From Streptomyces roseoviridis (GTDB taxonomy: Bacteria > Actinomycetota > Actinomycetes > Streptomycetales > Streptomycetaceae): DNA of 64,000 nt. The stretch spans positions 1,302,001-1,366,000 of the forward strand of contig NZ_BAAAWU010000001.1 in NCBI RefSeq assembly GCF_039535235.1, in the 5' to 3' direction. Position numbers and translations under genes: made by a program. How positions within the stretch are numbered: position 1 is the first letter of the stretch; each line of letters begins with the position of its first letter. The notes under the pieces are model-generated. The model searched no databases, was not told the DNA's origin, and saw nothing but the letters and a program-made list of their open reading frames with translations. Positions 16,180 to 24,742 of this stretch are shown here, piece by piece.

Positions 16180-17406
16180 ATGCATCCTGAACCGAAGCGC
16201 CGCACGCCGAGCGCCCATCCACCCCCGAAGGGCTTGCTGAGCGTCCTCGTCGGCAACACCCCCGGAGTCCGCGGCGAGCTCGCCGGACTCCTGTCCCGTC
16301 GGCACCCGGAGGCAGTCACCGTCTCCGTGTCCATCCAGGCCGGCACGGCCGGCCCGTACCCGGTGGTCCAGCGCCTGACAGCCACCGGATCGCCCTCCGC
16401 CGGCAAGGCGGCGCACGTCTCGTCGGGGGCGACGGGCGACCCGAGCGTGATCCTGCGACAGGACCTGATCGCACTGCGGCGGGCAAGGAAGGACGTGCAC
16501 GTCCTCCTGACACTGCCGCCGGAGACCGACCTCCTGCCCTTCCTCCTGGATCTGTGGCGCGAGAGGATCGGGGCCGACAGCCTGGACGACCATTACGACT
16601 GCGCTCCCGTGCTCGCCGCCATCGACCCCGCCACCCTCCTGAGGGACGTCACCGACGTACGCCGGACGACGCGCCTGTGGGGGGAGGCCGGATGGAGCGA
16701 GCCGCTCACCGCGGCCGAGGCCGCGGTCCGGCAGATCGAGGCCGTCGACACGCTCCTCATGGCCACCCGGGACGGCTCCTCCGCACGGGAGGGCGCGGTG
16801 ACCCTCGTACGGCACCTCAACACCCGCGCCCATGTGGCGACGCTCCGGCAACCGCCCCCGAGCGGCGAGGCATTGACGGGGAGACGGCCACCCGCACTCG
16901 CCCGCGAAGCGTGGGCGGGATCGCTGGAGCCGGTCACGTTCCTCCCCTCAGTCCCGGACACCCACCCCGCCGTCTCCAGTCTCGTCTGGCGCGCCCGCCG
17001 GCCACTGCACCCGGGCCGGCTCGCCGAAGCCCTGGGGGACGTCATGTTCGGCGTGCTGCGGAGCCGGGGCCACCTCTGGTTCGCCAACCGGCCGGACGCC
17101 GTCATCCAGTGGCGGTCGGCAGGCCCCCACCTCGATGTCCGCGAGGCCGACCGATGGCTGGAGGAGTCCGACACCCACGCGTGGGAAGCCGCCTCCGCGC
17201 AACGCCGCACGCTCGCCGGCTGGTTGTGGGACGACTACTACGGCGAGCGGCGCAGTGAGATCCGGTTCACCGGCCCGGGCATCGACGCCGACCGCATCAC
17301 GAGCGCGCTGGACAGCGCGTTGGTCACGGATGCCGAGCTGTCACTGGGCCGCGCGGTCTGGAGCGGGTGGTCCGACCCGCTCTTCAGCCGGACAGAGCCA
17401 GATTGA
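16180..17406 (+). CDS. Degenerate CobW-like protein
   Basis: The protein has 408 residues from ATG 16180; an earlier GTG at 16030 would add a Pro/Arg-rich leader unlike family members. The C-terminal CobW-C domain is clear: VSSLVWRARRPLHPGRLAEA, RSRGHLWFANRPDAVIQW, RSEIRFTGPGIDADRITSAL. The N-terminal half has lost every nucleotide-binding feature (VGNTPGVRGELAGLL at the P-loop site) and the CxCC motif. It keeps the AAIDPATLL-like region. It is therefore more decayed than the copy at 13703, yet the frame is intact for 408 codons and it has its own Zur box, so it is probably expressed. A scaffold or regulatory role is inference. Confidence 0.72.
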   Translation: MHPEPKRRTPSAHPPPKGLLSVLVGNTPGVRGELAGLLSRRHPEAVTVSVSIQAGTAGPYPVVQRLTATGSPSAGKAAHVSSGATGDPSVILRQDLIALRRARKDVHVLLTLPPETDLLPFLLDLWRERIGADSLDDHYDCAPVLAAIDPATLLRDVTDVRRTTRLWGEAGWSEPLTAAEAAVRQIEAVDTLLMATRDGSSAREGAVTLVRHLNTRAHVATLRQPPPSGEALTGRRPPALAREAWAGSLEPVTFLPSVPDTHPAVSSLVWRARRPLHPGRLAEALGDVMFGVLRSRGHLWFANRPDAVIQWRSAGPHLDVREADRWLEESDTHAWEAASAQRRTLAGWLWDDYYGERRSEIRFTGPGIDADRITSALDSALVTDAELSLGRAVWSGWSDPLFSRTEPD

Positions 17407-17424
17407 GAATGGCATCCATTTTCA
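17404..17424. promoter_or_regulatory. Zur box upstream of rpmF-cobW
   Basis: TGAGAATGG at 17404-17412 and CCATTTTCA at 17416-17424 flank the core CAT in a 21-base near-palindrome. It overlaps the stop codon of the preceding gene and lies 41 bases before rpmF. This is a good match to the Zur consensus TGAAAATG...CATTTTCA. Confidence 0.87.
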
Positions 17425-17465
17425 TATAGCCTCTTCGCGTCAGCACCGGACCGAGGAGTCTCACG

Positions 17466-17636
17466 ATGGCCGTCCCCAAGCGGAAGATGTCCCGCAGCAA
17501 CACCCGCCACCGCCGCGCCCAGTGGAAGGCGACCACGCCCCAGCTGGTGCCGGTCACCGTCGACGGCGTCGTGTACCAGGTCCCGCAGCGCCTGGTGAAG
17601 GCGTACGAGCGCGGCCTCATCCAGCCGGAGGGCTGA
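17466..17636 (+). CDS. rpmF: Ribosomal protein L32 (zinc-independent)
   Basis: The protein has 56 residues, too short for default gene finders: [40 protein letters not shown], ending GLIQPEG. The Cys pairs of zinc-ribbon L32 are missing. ATG at 17466 follows GAGGAG at about 17450-17455. It starts the third Zur-controlled transcript and is followed after 6 bases by the intact CobW GTPase gene. Confidence 0.92.
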   Translation: MAVPKRKMSRSNTRHRRAQWKATTPQLVPVTVDGVVYQVPQRLVKAYERGLIQPEG

Positions 17637-17642
17637 GCGCTC

Positions 17643-18803
17643 ATGACGTCCACCGACCGGCTTCCCGTGACCGTGCTCTCCGGGTTCCTCGGGGCCGGGA
17701 AGACCACGCTGCTCAACCACGTGCTCGGGAATCGCGAAGGGCTGCGGGTCGCGGTCATCGTCAACGACATGAGTGAGGTCAACATCGACGCGGCGCTCGT
17801 GCGCGGCGGCGGGGCGGCCCTGTCCCGTACCGAGGAGCGGCTGGTCGAGATGACCAACGGGTGCATCTGCTGCACCCTGCGCGACGACCTCCTGGAGGAG
17901 GTCGACCGACTGGCCCGCGAGGGCCGCTTCGACTACCTGCTCATCGAGTCCAGCGGCACCTCCGAGCCCATGCCGGTCGCCGCCACGTTCTCCTTTCCCC
18001 GGGACGACGGGGCCACCCTCGGCGACCTCGCCCGGCTGGACACGATGGTGACCGTCGTGGACGCCGCGAACTTCCTGACGGAACTCGGCGGTGGCGACGA
18101 ACTCGTCGCGCGCGGCCTCGCCCCGTACGAGGACGACGAGCGCACCGTCAGCGACCTGCTCATGGACCAGGTCGAGTTCGCCGATGTCATCGTGCTCAAC
18201 AAGCTCGATCTGGTGGGACCGGAGGAGGCGCGCCGGCTGCGCGCCGCGCTCTCCCGGCTGAATCCGGAGGCGCGGATCGTGCCCTCGGTACGCGGGCAGG
18301 TCCCCCTCGAACGCCTCCTGGGCACCGGCCTGTTCGACGTGGAGAAGGCGCAGCAGGCCCCGGGCTGGGTGAAGGAGCTCAACGGCGACCACGTGCCGGA
18401 GACGGAGGAGTACGGCATCTCCTCGCTGGTGTTCCGCTCCGACCGGCCGTTCCACCCCGGACGGCTGTGGGCGTTCGTCACCAAGGGCCTCGACAGCGGG
18501 ACGTTCGGGCGGGTCCTGCGTTCCAAGGGGTTCTTCTGGCTCGCCAGTCGGCCCCGGGTGACCGGGCTGTGGTCCCAGGCCGGCGCGGTCGCCCGGTTCG
18601 AACCGTCCGGCGCCCGCGGCCCGGACACCACGCAGGGCCAGGAACTGGTCTTCATCGGCACCGGCCTGCGCGCCGACGCCCTCCGCGCGGCCCTCGACGC
18701 CTGCCTGCTGGCACCGGGCGAGACCGTTCCCGCCGACGACGACTTCCCCGACTGGGAGACGTACGGCATCGAGGACGCCTGCGAACACGAGCAGGCGGCC
18801 TGA
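17643..18803 (+). CDS. CobW/COG0523-family GTP-binding metallochaperone
   Basis: The protein has 386 residues. The P-loop is GFLGAGKTT at 14-22, the metal motif is CICC at 74-77, and the ESSGTSEP switch and VVDAANFL follow. NKLD (base recognition) lies near residue 185. The C-terminal CobW-C domain contains [16 protein letters not shown]. This is the intact member of the three CobW-like proteins here. Zur-regulated COG0523 proteins are GTP-dependent zinc-transfer factors for essential enzymes. It is 6 bases after rpmF, so co-transcribed under the Zur box at 17404. The strong terminator at 18823 follows. Confidence 0.93.
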   Translation: MTSTDRLPVTVLSGFLGAGKTTLLNHVLGNREGLRVAVIVNDMSEVNIDAALVRGGGAALSRTEERLVEMTNGCICCTLRDDLLEEVDRLAREGRFDYLLIESSGTSEPMPVAATFSFPRDDGATLGDLARLDTMVTVVDAANFLTELGGGDELVARGLAPYEDDERTVSDLLMDQVEFADVIVLNKLDLVGPEEARRLRAALSRLNPEARIVPSVRGQVPLERLLGTGLFDVEKAQQAPGWVKELNGDHVPETEEYGISSLVFRSDRPFHPGRLWAFVTKGLDSGTFGRVLRSKGFFWLASRPRVTGLWSQAGAVARFEPSGARGPDTTQGQELVFIGTGLRADALRAALDACLLAPGETVPADDDFPDWETYGIEDACEHEQAA

Positions 18804-18822
18804 AACCCCAGCCCCGCACGCT

Positions 18823-18873
18823 CCGGGCCGGACGGTGGTCGCAGCCACGGCACCGTCCGGCCCGGCCCCTTTT
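18823..18873. terminator. Rho-independent-type terminator after the CobW gene
   Basis: CCGGGCCGGACGGTG at 18823-18837 pairs with CACCGTCCGGCCCGG at 18851-18865 (perfect 15-bp stem, 13-base loop), followed by CCCCTTTT. Confidence 0.85.
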
Positions 18874-18942
18874 CGCGAGGCCCCCGAAGAGTCGGGCGAG
18901 CCCTGAGCGCTCCCCTCCACGCGGGCCGGGATGGAGGCAAGA

Positions 18943-19770
18943 GTGACGAAACACGGTCCTTTCCGGGGCGCGGTCCAGGAGACACTCCTGATTCCGCTCT
19001 ACGGACGGGCGGTGGAGCACCGCAAGGAGGACGCCGCGCTGCGCGACCCGCGCGCCGAGGAGATCGTGGCGGCGCTGCCCTACGACTTCCGGCGCTTCGA
19101 CGGTCTGCCGAGCCTCGTGGGAACGGTTCTGCGGTCGGTGCTGTTCGACAGGTGGGTGAGGGACTTCCTCACCACCCACCCGTCCGGCACCGTCGTCGAG
19201 ATCGGCACCGGTCTCAACACGCGCTACGAGCGCGTCGACAACGGAAGGGCACGCTGGTTCGAGCTCGATCTGCCCGACGTGATCGAGGTGCGGCGGTCCC
19301 TCTTCACCGACACCCCGCGCCGGACGACGATCGCCGCCTCCGTGACCGACGGCACGTGGACGGAGGCGGTGGCGGCCGGCGCCGACGGCCCGTACTTCTT
19401 CAGTGCCGAGGCCGTGCTGCCCTTCCTGGACGAGGCCGATGTCCGCGCGGTCGTCGGTCTGCTCGCCGAGCGTTTCCCGGGGTCGTGGCTGGCCCTGGAC
19501 ACCGCGGGCCCGGCCATCGTCGGCGACCAGGACCGGCATGACGCGCTCAGCAAGGTGGACGCCCGCATGCGATGGTCCTGCGCCGGCCCGGACGTCATCA
19601 CACAGTGGTGTCCCGGGACCGAGCTGATCGCCTCCCACACGCTCTCCGCTCTTCCGCCGCGTGTGTACGACCCCCTTCCCGCCGCCTACCGGGAGATGCT
19701 CACCGGTCTCGCCGGGCAGCGGCTGCCCCAGGTGGAGGAGTACCGGATGAACCTGTTCAGGCTTCCGTAG
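18943..19770 (+). CDS. SAM-dependent methyltransferase, leucine carboxyl methyltransferase family
   Basis: The protein has 275 residues from GTG 18943, which has GGAGG at 18933-18937; ATG 18931 would swallow that ribosome site. The family signature is VVEIGTGLNTRYERVD (SAM-binding motif I) followed by WFELDLPDVIEVRR and FFSAEAVLPFLDEADVRAVV. The LCM/PPM1/TcmP family includes polyketide O-methyltransferases and many orphans. The start KHGPFRGAVQETLLIPLYGR is also typical of this group. It stands alone between two terminators, so the zinc neighbourhood is not good evidence for its role. The substrate is unknown. Confidence 0.82.
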   Translation: MTKHGPFRGAVQETLLIPLYGRAVEHRKEDAALRDPRAEEIVAALPYDFRRFDGLPSLVGTVLRSVLFDRWVRDFLTTHPSGTVVEIGTGLNTRYERVDNGRARWFELDLPDVIEVRRSLFTDTPRRTTIAASVTDGTWTEAVAAGADGPYFFSAEAVLPFLDEADVRAVVGLLAERFPGSWLALDTAGPAIVGDQDRHDALSKVDARMRWSCAGPDVITQWCPGTELIASHTLSALPPRVYDPLPAAYREMLTGLAGQRLPQVEEYRMNLFRLP

Positions 19771-19782
19771 GACCCGAAGCCC

Positions 19783-19817
19783 AGTGGGGCGCCGCGAGAT
19801 TCTCGCGGCGCCCCACT
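19783..19817. terminator. Bidirectional terminator between convergent genes
   Basis: AGTGGGGCGCCGCGAGA at 19783-19799 is perfectly complementary to TCTCGCGGCGCCCCACT at 19801-19817, a 17-bp stem with very small apparent loop. It separates the plus-strand methyltransferase from the minus-strand znu operon. Confidence 0.87.
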
Positions 19818-19841
19818 TCGTTCCCATTGCCTGTCCGTCTT

Positions 19842-20735
19842 CTATACGGTCGCCTCTCGCGTGGGCTCCGGCGCGTGCGGTGTCGCTGTGGGCACCGCTC
19901 GACGGCGGGCACGGGTCAGGAGGCCGTGCTTGGGGGCGAGGCACCAGGTGAGGGCGAAGATCCCGGTGAGGACGACGACGATGGAGCCGCCGGCGGCCAG
20001 GTCGTAGGCGTAGGACACGTACAGGCCGCCCAGGGTGCCGGCGCAGCCGATGCCGGACGCCAGAGCGGTCATGACACCGAGCCGGTCGGTGAGCATGCGC
20101 GCGGTCGCGGCGGGCGTGATGAGCAGCGCGAGGACGAGGATGTTGCCGACGGCCTCCAGGGACATGACGATCGTCGTCGTCACCACGATGTAGAGCACCA
20201 GGTCGAGGCCGAAGACCGGCAGCCCGGCGGCGCGGGCCGTCTCCCGGTCCAGGGTCACGGCGATGAGCTCCTTGCGCAGCAGGAGGACGACCGTGACGAG
20301 GACGGCGCCGATGGCCGCCACCGTCCACACGTCCTCGGGGCCGACGGCGAGGACCTGGCCGAAGAGGAAGGAGGACAGGTCGGTCGTCCAGCTGTCGCGG
20401 GTGGACACCAGGACGATGCCGAGGCCGAAGGCGAACGCGAAGAAGACGCCGATGACGGTGTCCTCCTTCAGCCGCCGGTTCTGCGAGACGAAGGCGATGA
20501 GCACGGCGGTGGTGACACCGGCGGCGGCGCCGCCGAGCAGCAGGTTGCCCTCCAGGGCGTAGGCGAGCGCCACCCCGGGGAACGCGGAGTGGGCGACGGC
20601 GTCGCCGATGAAGGCCATGCCGCGCAGGACGACGTAGACCCCGACGACCCCGCACACGAGGCCGACGACCGCGGCGACCGCGAAGGCGCGCTGCATGAAG
20701 GGCAGTTCCCAGGGGGAGAGCAGAAACTCGATCAC
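19842..20735 (-). CDS. Zinc/manganese-type ABC permease (anchored-repeat family)
   Basis: The protein has 297 residues with a GTG start at 20735 overlapping the ATPase stop as GTGA. It is the ZnuB/ABC-3 permease fold: about eight membrane segments, with GMAFIGDAVAHSAFPGVALA in the cytoplasmic coupling region, followed by LALLITPAATARMLTDRLG. It completes a ZnuABC-like importer with the ATPase upstream and the binding protein two genes away. It is the last gene of the six-gene minus-strand operon reading from the Zur box at 27231. Zinc as substrate rests on that box and on the neighbouring zinc set. Confidence 0.9.
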   Translation of the reverse strand: MIEFLLSPWELPFMQRAFAVAAVVGLVCGVVGVYVVLRGMAFIGDAVAHSAFPGVALAYALEGNLLLGGAAAGVTTAVLIAFVSQNRRLKEDTVIGVFFAFAFGLGIVLVSTRDSWTTDLSSFLFGQVLAVGPEDVWTVAAIGAVLVTVVLLLRKELIAVTLDRETARAAGLPVFGLDLVLYIVVTTTIVMSLEAVGNILVLALLITPAATARMLTDRLGVMTALASGIGCAGTLGGLYVSYAYDLAAGGSIVVVLTGIFALTWCLAPKHGLLTRARRRAVPTATPHAPEPTREATV

Positions 20736-21499
20736 GCCGCCGCCTCCTTGTCGGAGGTCCGCTGGTGCGGCACGGCCGCCCGGTCGAGGCCGAAGGCCCG
20801 GAGCATACGGTCCGGGTCGGAGAGCAGCTCCGGTCCGCCCTCGGCGACCACCGTCCGGTTGAGCAGGACGACGCGGGTGCAGGTGCGGGCGGCGGCCGCC
20901 AGGTCGTGGGTGGTCATCAGCAGGGCGGTTCCGTCCTCGGCCAGCCGGCCGAACAGGTCGTTGAGCAGTTCCTGCGTGGGGACGTCGACGCCGGTGAACG
21001 GCTCGTCCAGGAGCAGGATCCGTGGTTCGGCGGCCAGTGCACGGGCTACGAGGACGCGTTGCCGCTGGCCGCCCGACAGCTCGCCGATGGGCCGGCGCCG
21101 CAGGTCGGTGAGCCCGGTGAGCTCCAGGGCCCGCTCCACGGCGGCGTGGTCGGCCGCCGCTGGCCGGCGCAGCCATCCGATGCGCTTGGTACGGCCGGAC
21201 AGGACGGCGCCCGTGATGTCGACCGGGAAGTCCCAGGCGAACTCGTGCCGCTGGGGGACGTAGCCGATCAGCCGCCGTGCCTCGGAGACGGGCTGCCCGG
21301 CCACGAGGACGCGGCCGGACGCGAGCGGGGTCAGGCCGAGAACCGCGCGCAGCAGGGTGGTCTTGCCGGCGCCGTTGGGTCCGATCAGCCCGACCAGTTG
21401 CCCCGGGCGGACCGAGAGGTGGGCGTCCTCGAGCGCGATGCGGCCTCCCAGGGCGACGGTGACGCCTTCGGCCCGCAGGACGGGAGCCTCGTCGCTCAT
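20732..21499 (-). CDS. Zinc/manganese-type ABC transporter ATPase (anchored-repeat family)
   Basis: The protein has 255 residues. Walker A is GPNGAGKTT near residue 40, the ABC signature is LSGGQRQR, and Walker B is ILLLDEPFTG, with MTTHDL as the H-loop. VPQRHEFAWDFPV is the Q-loop. The ATG at 21499 overlaps the upstream stop and its own stop overlaps the permease start, so stoichiometry may be set by coupling. It is the ZnuC-type subunit of the metal importer. Confidence 0.92.
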   Translation of the reverse strand: MSDEAPVLRAEGVTVALGGRIALEDAHLSVRPGQLVGLIGPNGAGKTTLLRAVLGLTPLASGRVLVAGQPVSEARRLIGYVPQRHEFAWDFPVDITGAVLSGRTKRIGWLRRPAAADHAAVERALELTGLTDLRRRPIGELSGGQRQRVLVARALAAEPRILLLDEPFTGVDVPTQELLNDLFGRLAEDGTALLMTTHDLAAAARTCTRVVLLNRTVVAEGGPELLSDPDRMLRAFGLDRAAVPHQRTSDKEAAA

Positions 21500-23124
21500 G
21501 CCCTTGCTCCGTTCCGCTGCTCCCGGCGACGGTTCAGCACGACGAGCGCGGTGCCGGCGGCGGCGAGCGCCACGGCGCCGCCACCCATGAGCACGACGTC
21601 TTCCGCACCGGTGCTCGCCATGGAGCCCGAGGTGCCGTTGCCCTGCCCCGAGCTGCCGTTACCCTGCCCCGAATTGCCGCTGCCCTCTCCCGTCCCTGCG
21701 GACGCGGACGTGCCCCCGTCCGGACCGGGCTTGCCGTCGGGCCCCGTGGACGATCCCCCGGTTCCGGACGCGCCGCCGGACGGGCTGACGGAACCCGGGT
21801 CCGTCTTGTCGCCCACCACGAACGTGACGGTCTCGGTGTCGGTCGAGGCGGAGCCGTTCGCCAGGGTGCCGGTCATGGAGAGGGTCAGCCGGTGGACGCC
21901 CTCGCCCCGGAAGGCCCAACCGCCGTGCGCGTGCGTGTTGGCCGGTACGTCGATGGTGTCCGGTACGCCGTCCTTGCTGTTGAAGAGGACGGACGCTCCC
22001 GAGAGGCCGTCGTACGTGTAGAGGGCGAAGCCGCCCGGCCCGTCGGCCTTGGTCAGTCCGAACTTCACGCCGCCCTTGAGCGCGCCCGCCTCGACGTTGT
22101 CCGTGGACCAGCCGGGCCACAGCAGGCCCTCCTGCTGGACCTGGTCGAGGAGCCATATCGGGTCGCCGGCCTTGCCCAGGAAGGAGAAGGTGTCCCCCGC
22201 CGGGATCTGCTTCTTAGCGGCGGACTTGATGTGGAGCACTACCGAGGAGGGTTCGCGCCAGGTGGTCTTGCCTGCGACCGTGCCGTCCTTGACCTGGATC
22301 TGGAGCTTTCCGTCGACGACGCGGGCGGCGATGTCGAGGTGCCCTTCCGCGAGCACCTTCTTCTCGGTGGCGGCCTTGGTGGTGGCGGGCGCCTGCGCGG
22401 CGCGCGGAGCGCCGACACGCGCCTGGACGGACTGGGCGCCCTTGGTCCGGACGGGCTGGTCGAGTGAGGGCGTGGCCGTGCCGGACGGCTGGGGTGCGGA
22501 GCCGGGTTCGCCTGTGACGGGCGGTACCGGTTCGCCCGGGGCCGGGAGCGGGAGCGGTGACGCGGCCACGGCGCCGTTGCCGACCCGTACCGTCAGCGTC
22601 GTCGTCCGGCGGACGGGATCGTGCTCCGCCGACGGGTCGGCGAGCGTGAGCAGGTACGTCCCCGGGGCGGTGAACGCCCAGCGGGCGACGGGCCCGGCAA
22701 CGCCCTCGGTACGGGGCGGGATCGCGTAGCCGTCCTCGGGGAGCCCCTCGGCGGCGCCGCTGTGCGCCAGCGGCTCGGGGCCCGTCCCCTCCCCCGCCCG
22801 GTGGATGACGAGGGCGCCGGGTCCTTCGACGCCCGTGAGCGTGAGGCCGGCGGTGCCCACGGGCTCCTCGGTCTCCCACACCCGCGTGCCCGGGGCACCC
22901 AGGAAGGCGTACGAGGCGTCGTCCGGGACGACGACCAGATGCGTGTCGTCGATGCCGATCGCCTGACCGGCCACCGGCTCCGTGGGCGCCGCCGTCGCGG
23001 CCGGGCCGGGTTCGTCGGTCACGGCGAGGGCCGCGGCGGCGGGACTCAGCGCCATGGCGGTGCCGAGGGCGGCGCAGCTCAGCGCGATCCGGCCCGTCGT
23101 CCCCTTCTTCCGTACGCTCGTCAT
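21496..23124 (-). CDS. Wall-anchored repeat protein of the zinc transporter operon
   Basis: The protein has 542 residues with a signal peptide (KKGTTGRIALSCAALGTAMA). Two beta-rich anchored-repeat (TIGR03769/choice-of-anchor M-type) units are present: one near residues 55-190 (SYAFLGAPGTRVWETEEPVG, VARWAFTAPGTYLLTLAD), a second near 265-440 (EGHLDIAARVVDGKLQIQVK, SFLGKAGDPIWLLDQVQQEG, HGGWAFRGEGVHRLTL). A Gly/Ser-rich linker leads to MASTG at 502-506, a hydrophobic helix and RRREQR. This is a sortase-type signal close to the LAxTG of Streptomyces class E sortases. ATG overlaps the binding-protein stop. It may pass metal to the importer at the wall; this is inferred from co-conservation. Confidence 0.85.
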   Translation of the reverse strand: MTSVRKKGTTGRIALSCAALGTAMALSPAAAALAVTDEPGPAATAAPTEPVAGQAIGIDDTHLVVVPDDASYAFLGAPGTRVWETEEPVGTAGLTLTGVEGPGALVIHRAGEGTGPEPLAHSGAAEGLPEDGYAIPPRTEGVAGPVARWAFTAPGTYLLTLADPSAEHDPVRRTTTLTVRVGNGAVAASPLPLPAPGEPVPPVTGEPGSAPQPSGTATPSLDQPVRTKGAQSVQARVGAPRAAQAPATTKAATEKKVLAEGHLDIAARVVDGKLQIQVKDGTVAGKTTWREPSSVVLHIKSAAKKQIPAGDTFSFLGKAGDPIWLLDQVQQEGLLWPGWSTDNVEAGALKGGVKFGLTKADGPGGFALYTYDGLSGASVLFNSKDGVPDTIDVPANTHAHGGWAFRGEGVHRLTLSMTGTLANGSASTDTETVTFVVGDKTDPGSVSPSGGASGTGGSSTGPDGKPGPDGGTSASAGTGEGSGNSGQGNGSSGQGNGTSGSMASTGAEDVVLMGGGAVALAAAGTALVVLNRRREQRNGARA

Positions 23125-24662
23125 CGGTTGCTGCTTCCCTTTCCGCCCAGGCAGCGGGCGAGTTCGTCGGCGTTGTGGCGCATCATCCCGACGTAGTCGT
23201 GGACCTTGTCGTCGAAGGAGTCGCCGTAGATCGTGCAGAGGCCGACGCCCTCGTCCTGGGCGACCCGGCGCAGGATGTCGGCGCGTGCGGCGAGGTTGGG
23301 TTCGAGGAAGACGGCCGGGACCTTCTTCTGCCGGATGGTGCTGCGCAGCTTCTCGACCTCCGCCGCGCTCGGCTCCTGGTTCGGTACGGGGACGACGAAG
23401 CCCGCGACCTCCATGCCGTATGCCTTGGCGAGGTAGCCGAAGGCGTCGTGCGTGGTGATGAGCTTGCGGTTGGCCTCGGGGACGGTCGCGAGGGTGGCGG
23501 CGACGTCCTTGTGGAGGTCGGCGAGCTTGCTCAGGTACGCCTTGGTGTTGCGCTCGTAGACGGCCTTGCCGGCGGGGTCGGCCTTGGTGAGTTCGGCCTG
23601 GATGCGGCGCGCGTACGCCTCGGCGTTGGAGACGTCGCCCCAGGCGTGCGGGTCCATGTCGCCGTGGACGTGCTTGCCGATGACGGCCTGCGGCAGCACC
23701 CAGATGTCCTGGCCGGCCGAGCCGAGGAAGCGGTACTGCGGTTCCTTGGGCACCTTCTGCTTCGCCCGGTCGGGCACGTTCAGCGCCACGGCCGTGCCGG
23801 CCATGCGCACCCGCTCGCCGGTGGCCTTCTCGTCGGTCCGTACGTAGACCGATTTCTCCTGGGCGTTGAGGGTGAGGTCGGCGTGGCCGCCATCGAGCGC
23901 CTTGCGGCCCCTGGCCGCCTTGTTGTGCGCGGCGCCGCCGACGGTGAAGGTGACGGTGCCCTGCCCGGCGTCGGTGGTCTTTCCGTCCAGTGCCTCGACC
24001 TGGCCGCGTACGGTCAGTTCGTACGTACCGGGCTTGGTGAAGACCCAGTTGACGTGGGTGTGCGCCTCGGGCGGCAGGGTGAAGGAGTCCTTGCCGTCGA
24101 GGCCGTCGGAGGAGTCGATGTAGCTGGTGGGGTTGCCGAGCGTGTCGGTGAGGTAGACGTGCAGGTCTCCCGGCCCGGTGAGCTTCACGGCGGTGGTACG
24201 GACGTGTGCCCCGTCGCCGGCGACCTTGCCCTCCACGGCCCAGCCCAGCCACAGCACGTCGAGCCCGAGGTCCTCCTCCAGCTTCATGACCGTGCCGCCG
24301 AACTGCTCCAGCTTGGCGGCGATCTCCACCTTCGGCGCGTCCTTGCGGGCGTTGTTGTGGATCATCTTCATGATCCCGGGCTCCTCCAGGAGCAGCCCGT
24401 TGGAGAAGACGAGGTCGGCCCGGGCGACCTTGGCCGTGTCGCCCGGGCTGGGCTCGTAGGAGTGCGGGTCGCCGTGGTGCGGCACGATCGAGGTGACGTC
24501 GACGCGCTCGCCGCCGACCCGGCGTACCAGGTCGGCGATGATGCCGGTCGTCGTCGAGACCGTCAGGGCGGCGTCGGACGTGCCGGGGCCGGTGCCCGAG
24601 CAGCCGGCCAGCAGCAGGGCACCGGCCAGTGCGAGAGCGGTTCTTCGTGGTGCGGTGCGCAC
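23121..24662 (-). CDS. ZnuA-like lipoprotein with an inserted anchored-repeat domain
   Basis: The protein has 513 residues; GTG at 24662 has AAGGAG upstream on the minus strand. The lipobox ends at Cys21 (LLAGC). The ZnuA halves are split: residues 30-118 carry PHHGDPHSYEPS with His62, 63 and 67, and residues 332-513 carry HGDMDPHAWGD (His339), TTHDAFGYLAKAYG (His405) and IYGDSFDD (Asp481). Between them, residues about 120-330 hold a TIGR03769-like repeat (HVYLTDTLGNPTSYIDSSDG, HTHVNWVFTKPGTYELTV). Such insertion defines the anchored-repeat substrate-binding family. It captures Zn (or Mn) and delivers it to the permease. The insert probably contacts the wall-bound repeat proteins. Confidence 0.9.
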   Translation of the reverse strand: MRTAPRRTALALAGALLLAGCSGTGPGTSDAALTVSTTTGIIADLVRRVGGERVDVTSIVPHHGDPHSYEPSPGDTAKVARADLVFSNGLLLEEPGIMKMIHNNARKDAPKVEIAAKLEQFGGTVMKLEEDLGLDVLWLGWAVEGKVAGDGAHVRTTAVKLTGPGDLHVYLTDTLGNPTSYIDSSDGLDGKDSFTLPPEAHTHVNWVFTKPGTYELTVRGQVEALDGKTTDAGQGTVTFTVGGAAHNKAARGRKALDGGHADLTLNAQEKSVYVRTDEKATGERVRMAGTAVALNVPDRAKQKVPKEPQYRFLGSAGQDIWVLPQAVIGKHVHGDMDPHAWGDVSNAEAYARRIQAELTKADPAGKAVYERNTKAYLSKLADLHKDVAATLATVPEANRKLITTHDAFGYLAKAYGMEVAGFVVPVPNQEPSAAEVEKLRSTIRQKKVPAVFLEPNLAARADILRRVAQDEGVGLCTIYGDSFDDKVHDYVGMMRHNADELARCLGGKGSSNR

Positions 24663-24742
24663 GACGGAAACTCCTTGGTTGGTACGGAGGAGGACCGGCT
24701 CCGGGGCGGGGAGGGACGGCCATGACGCCCCGGAGCCGGCGG

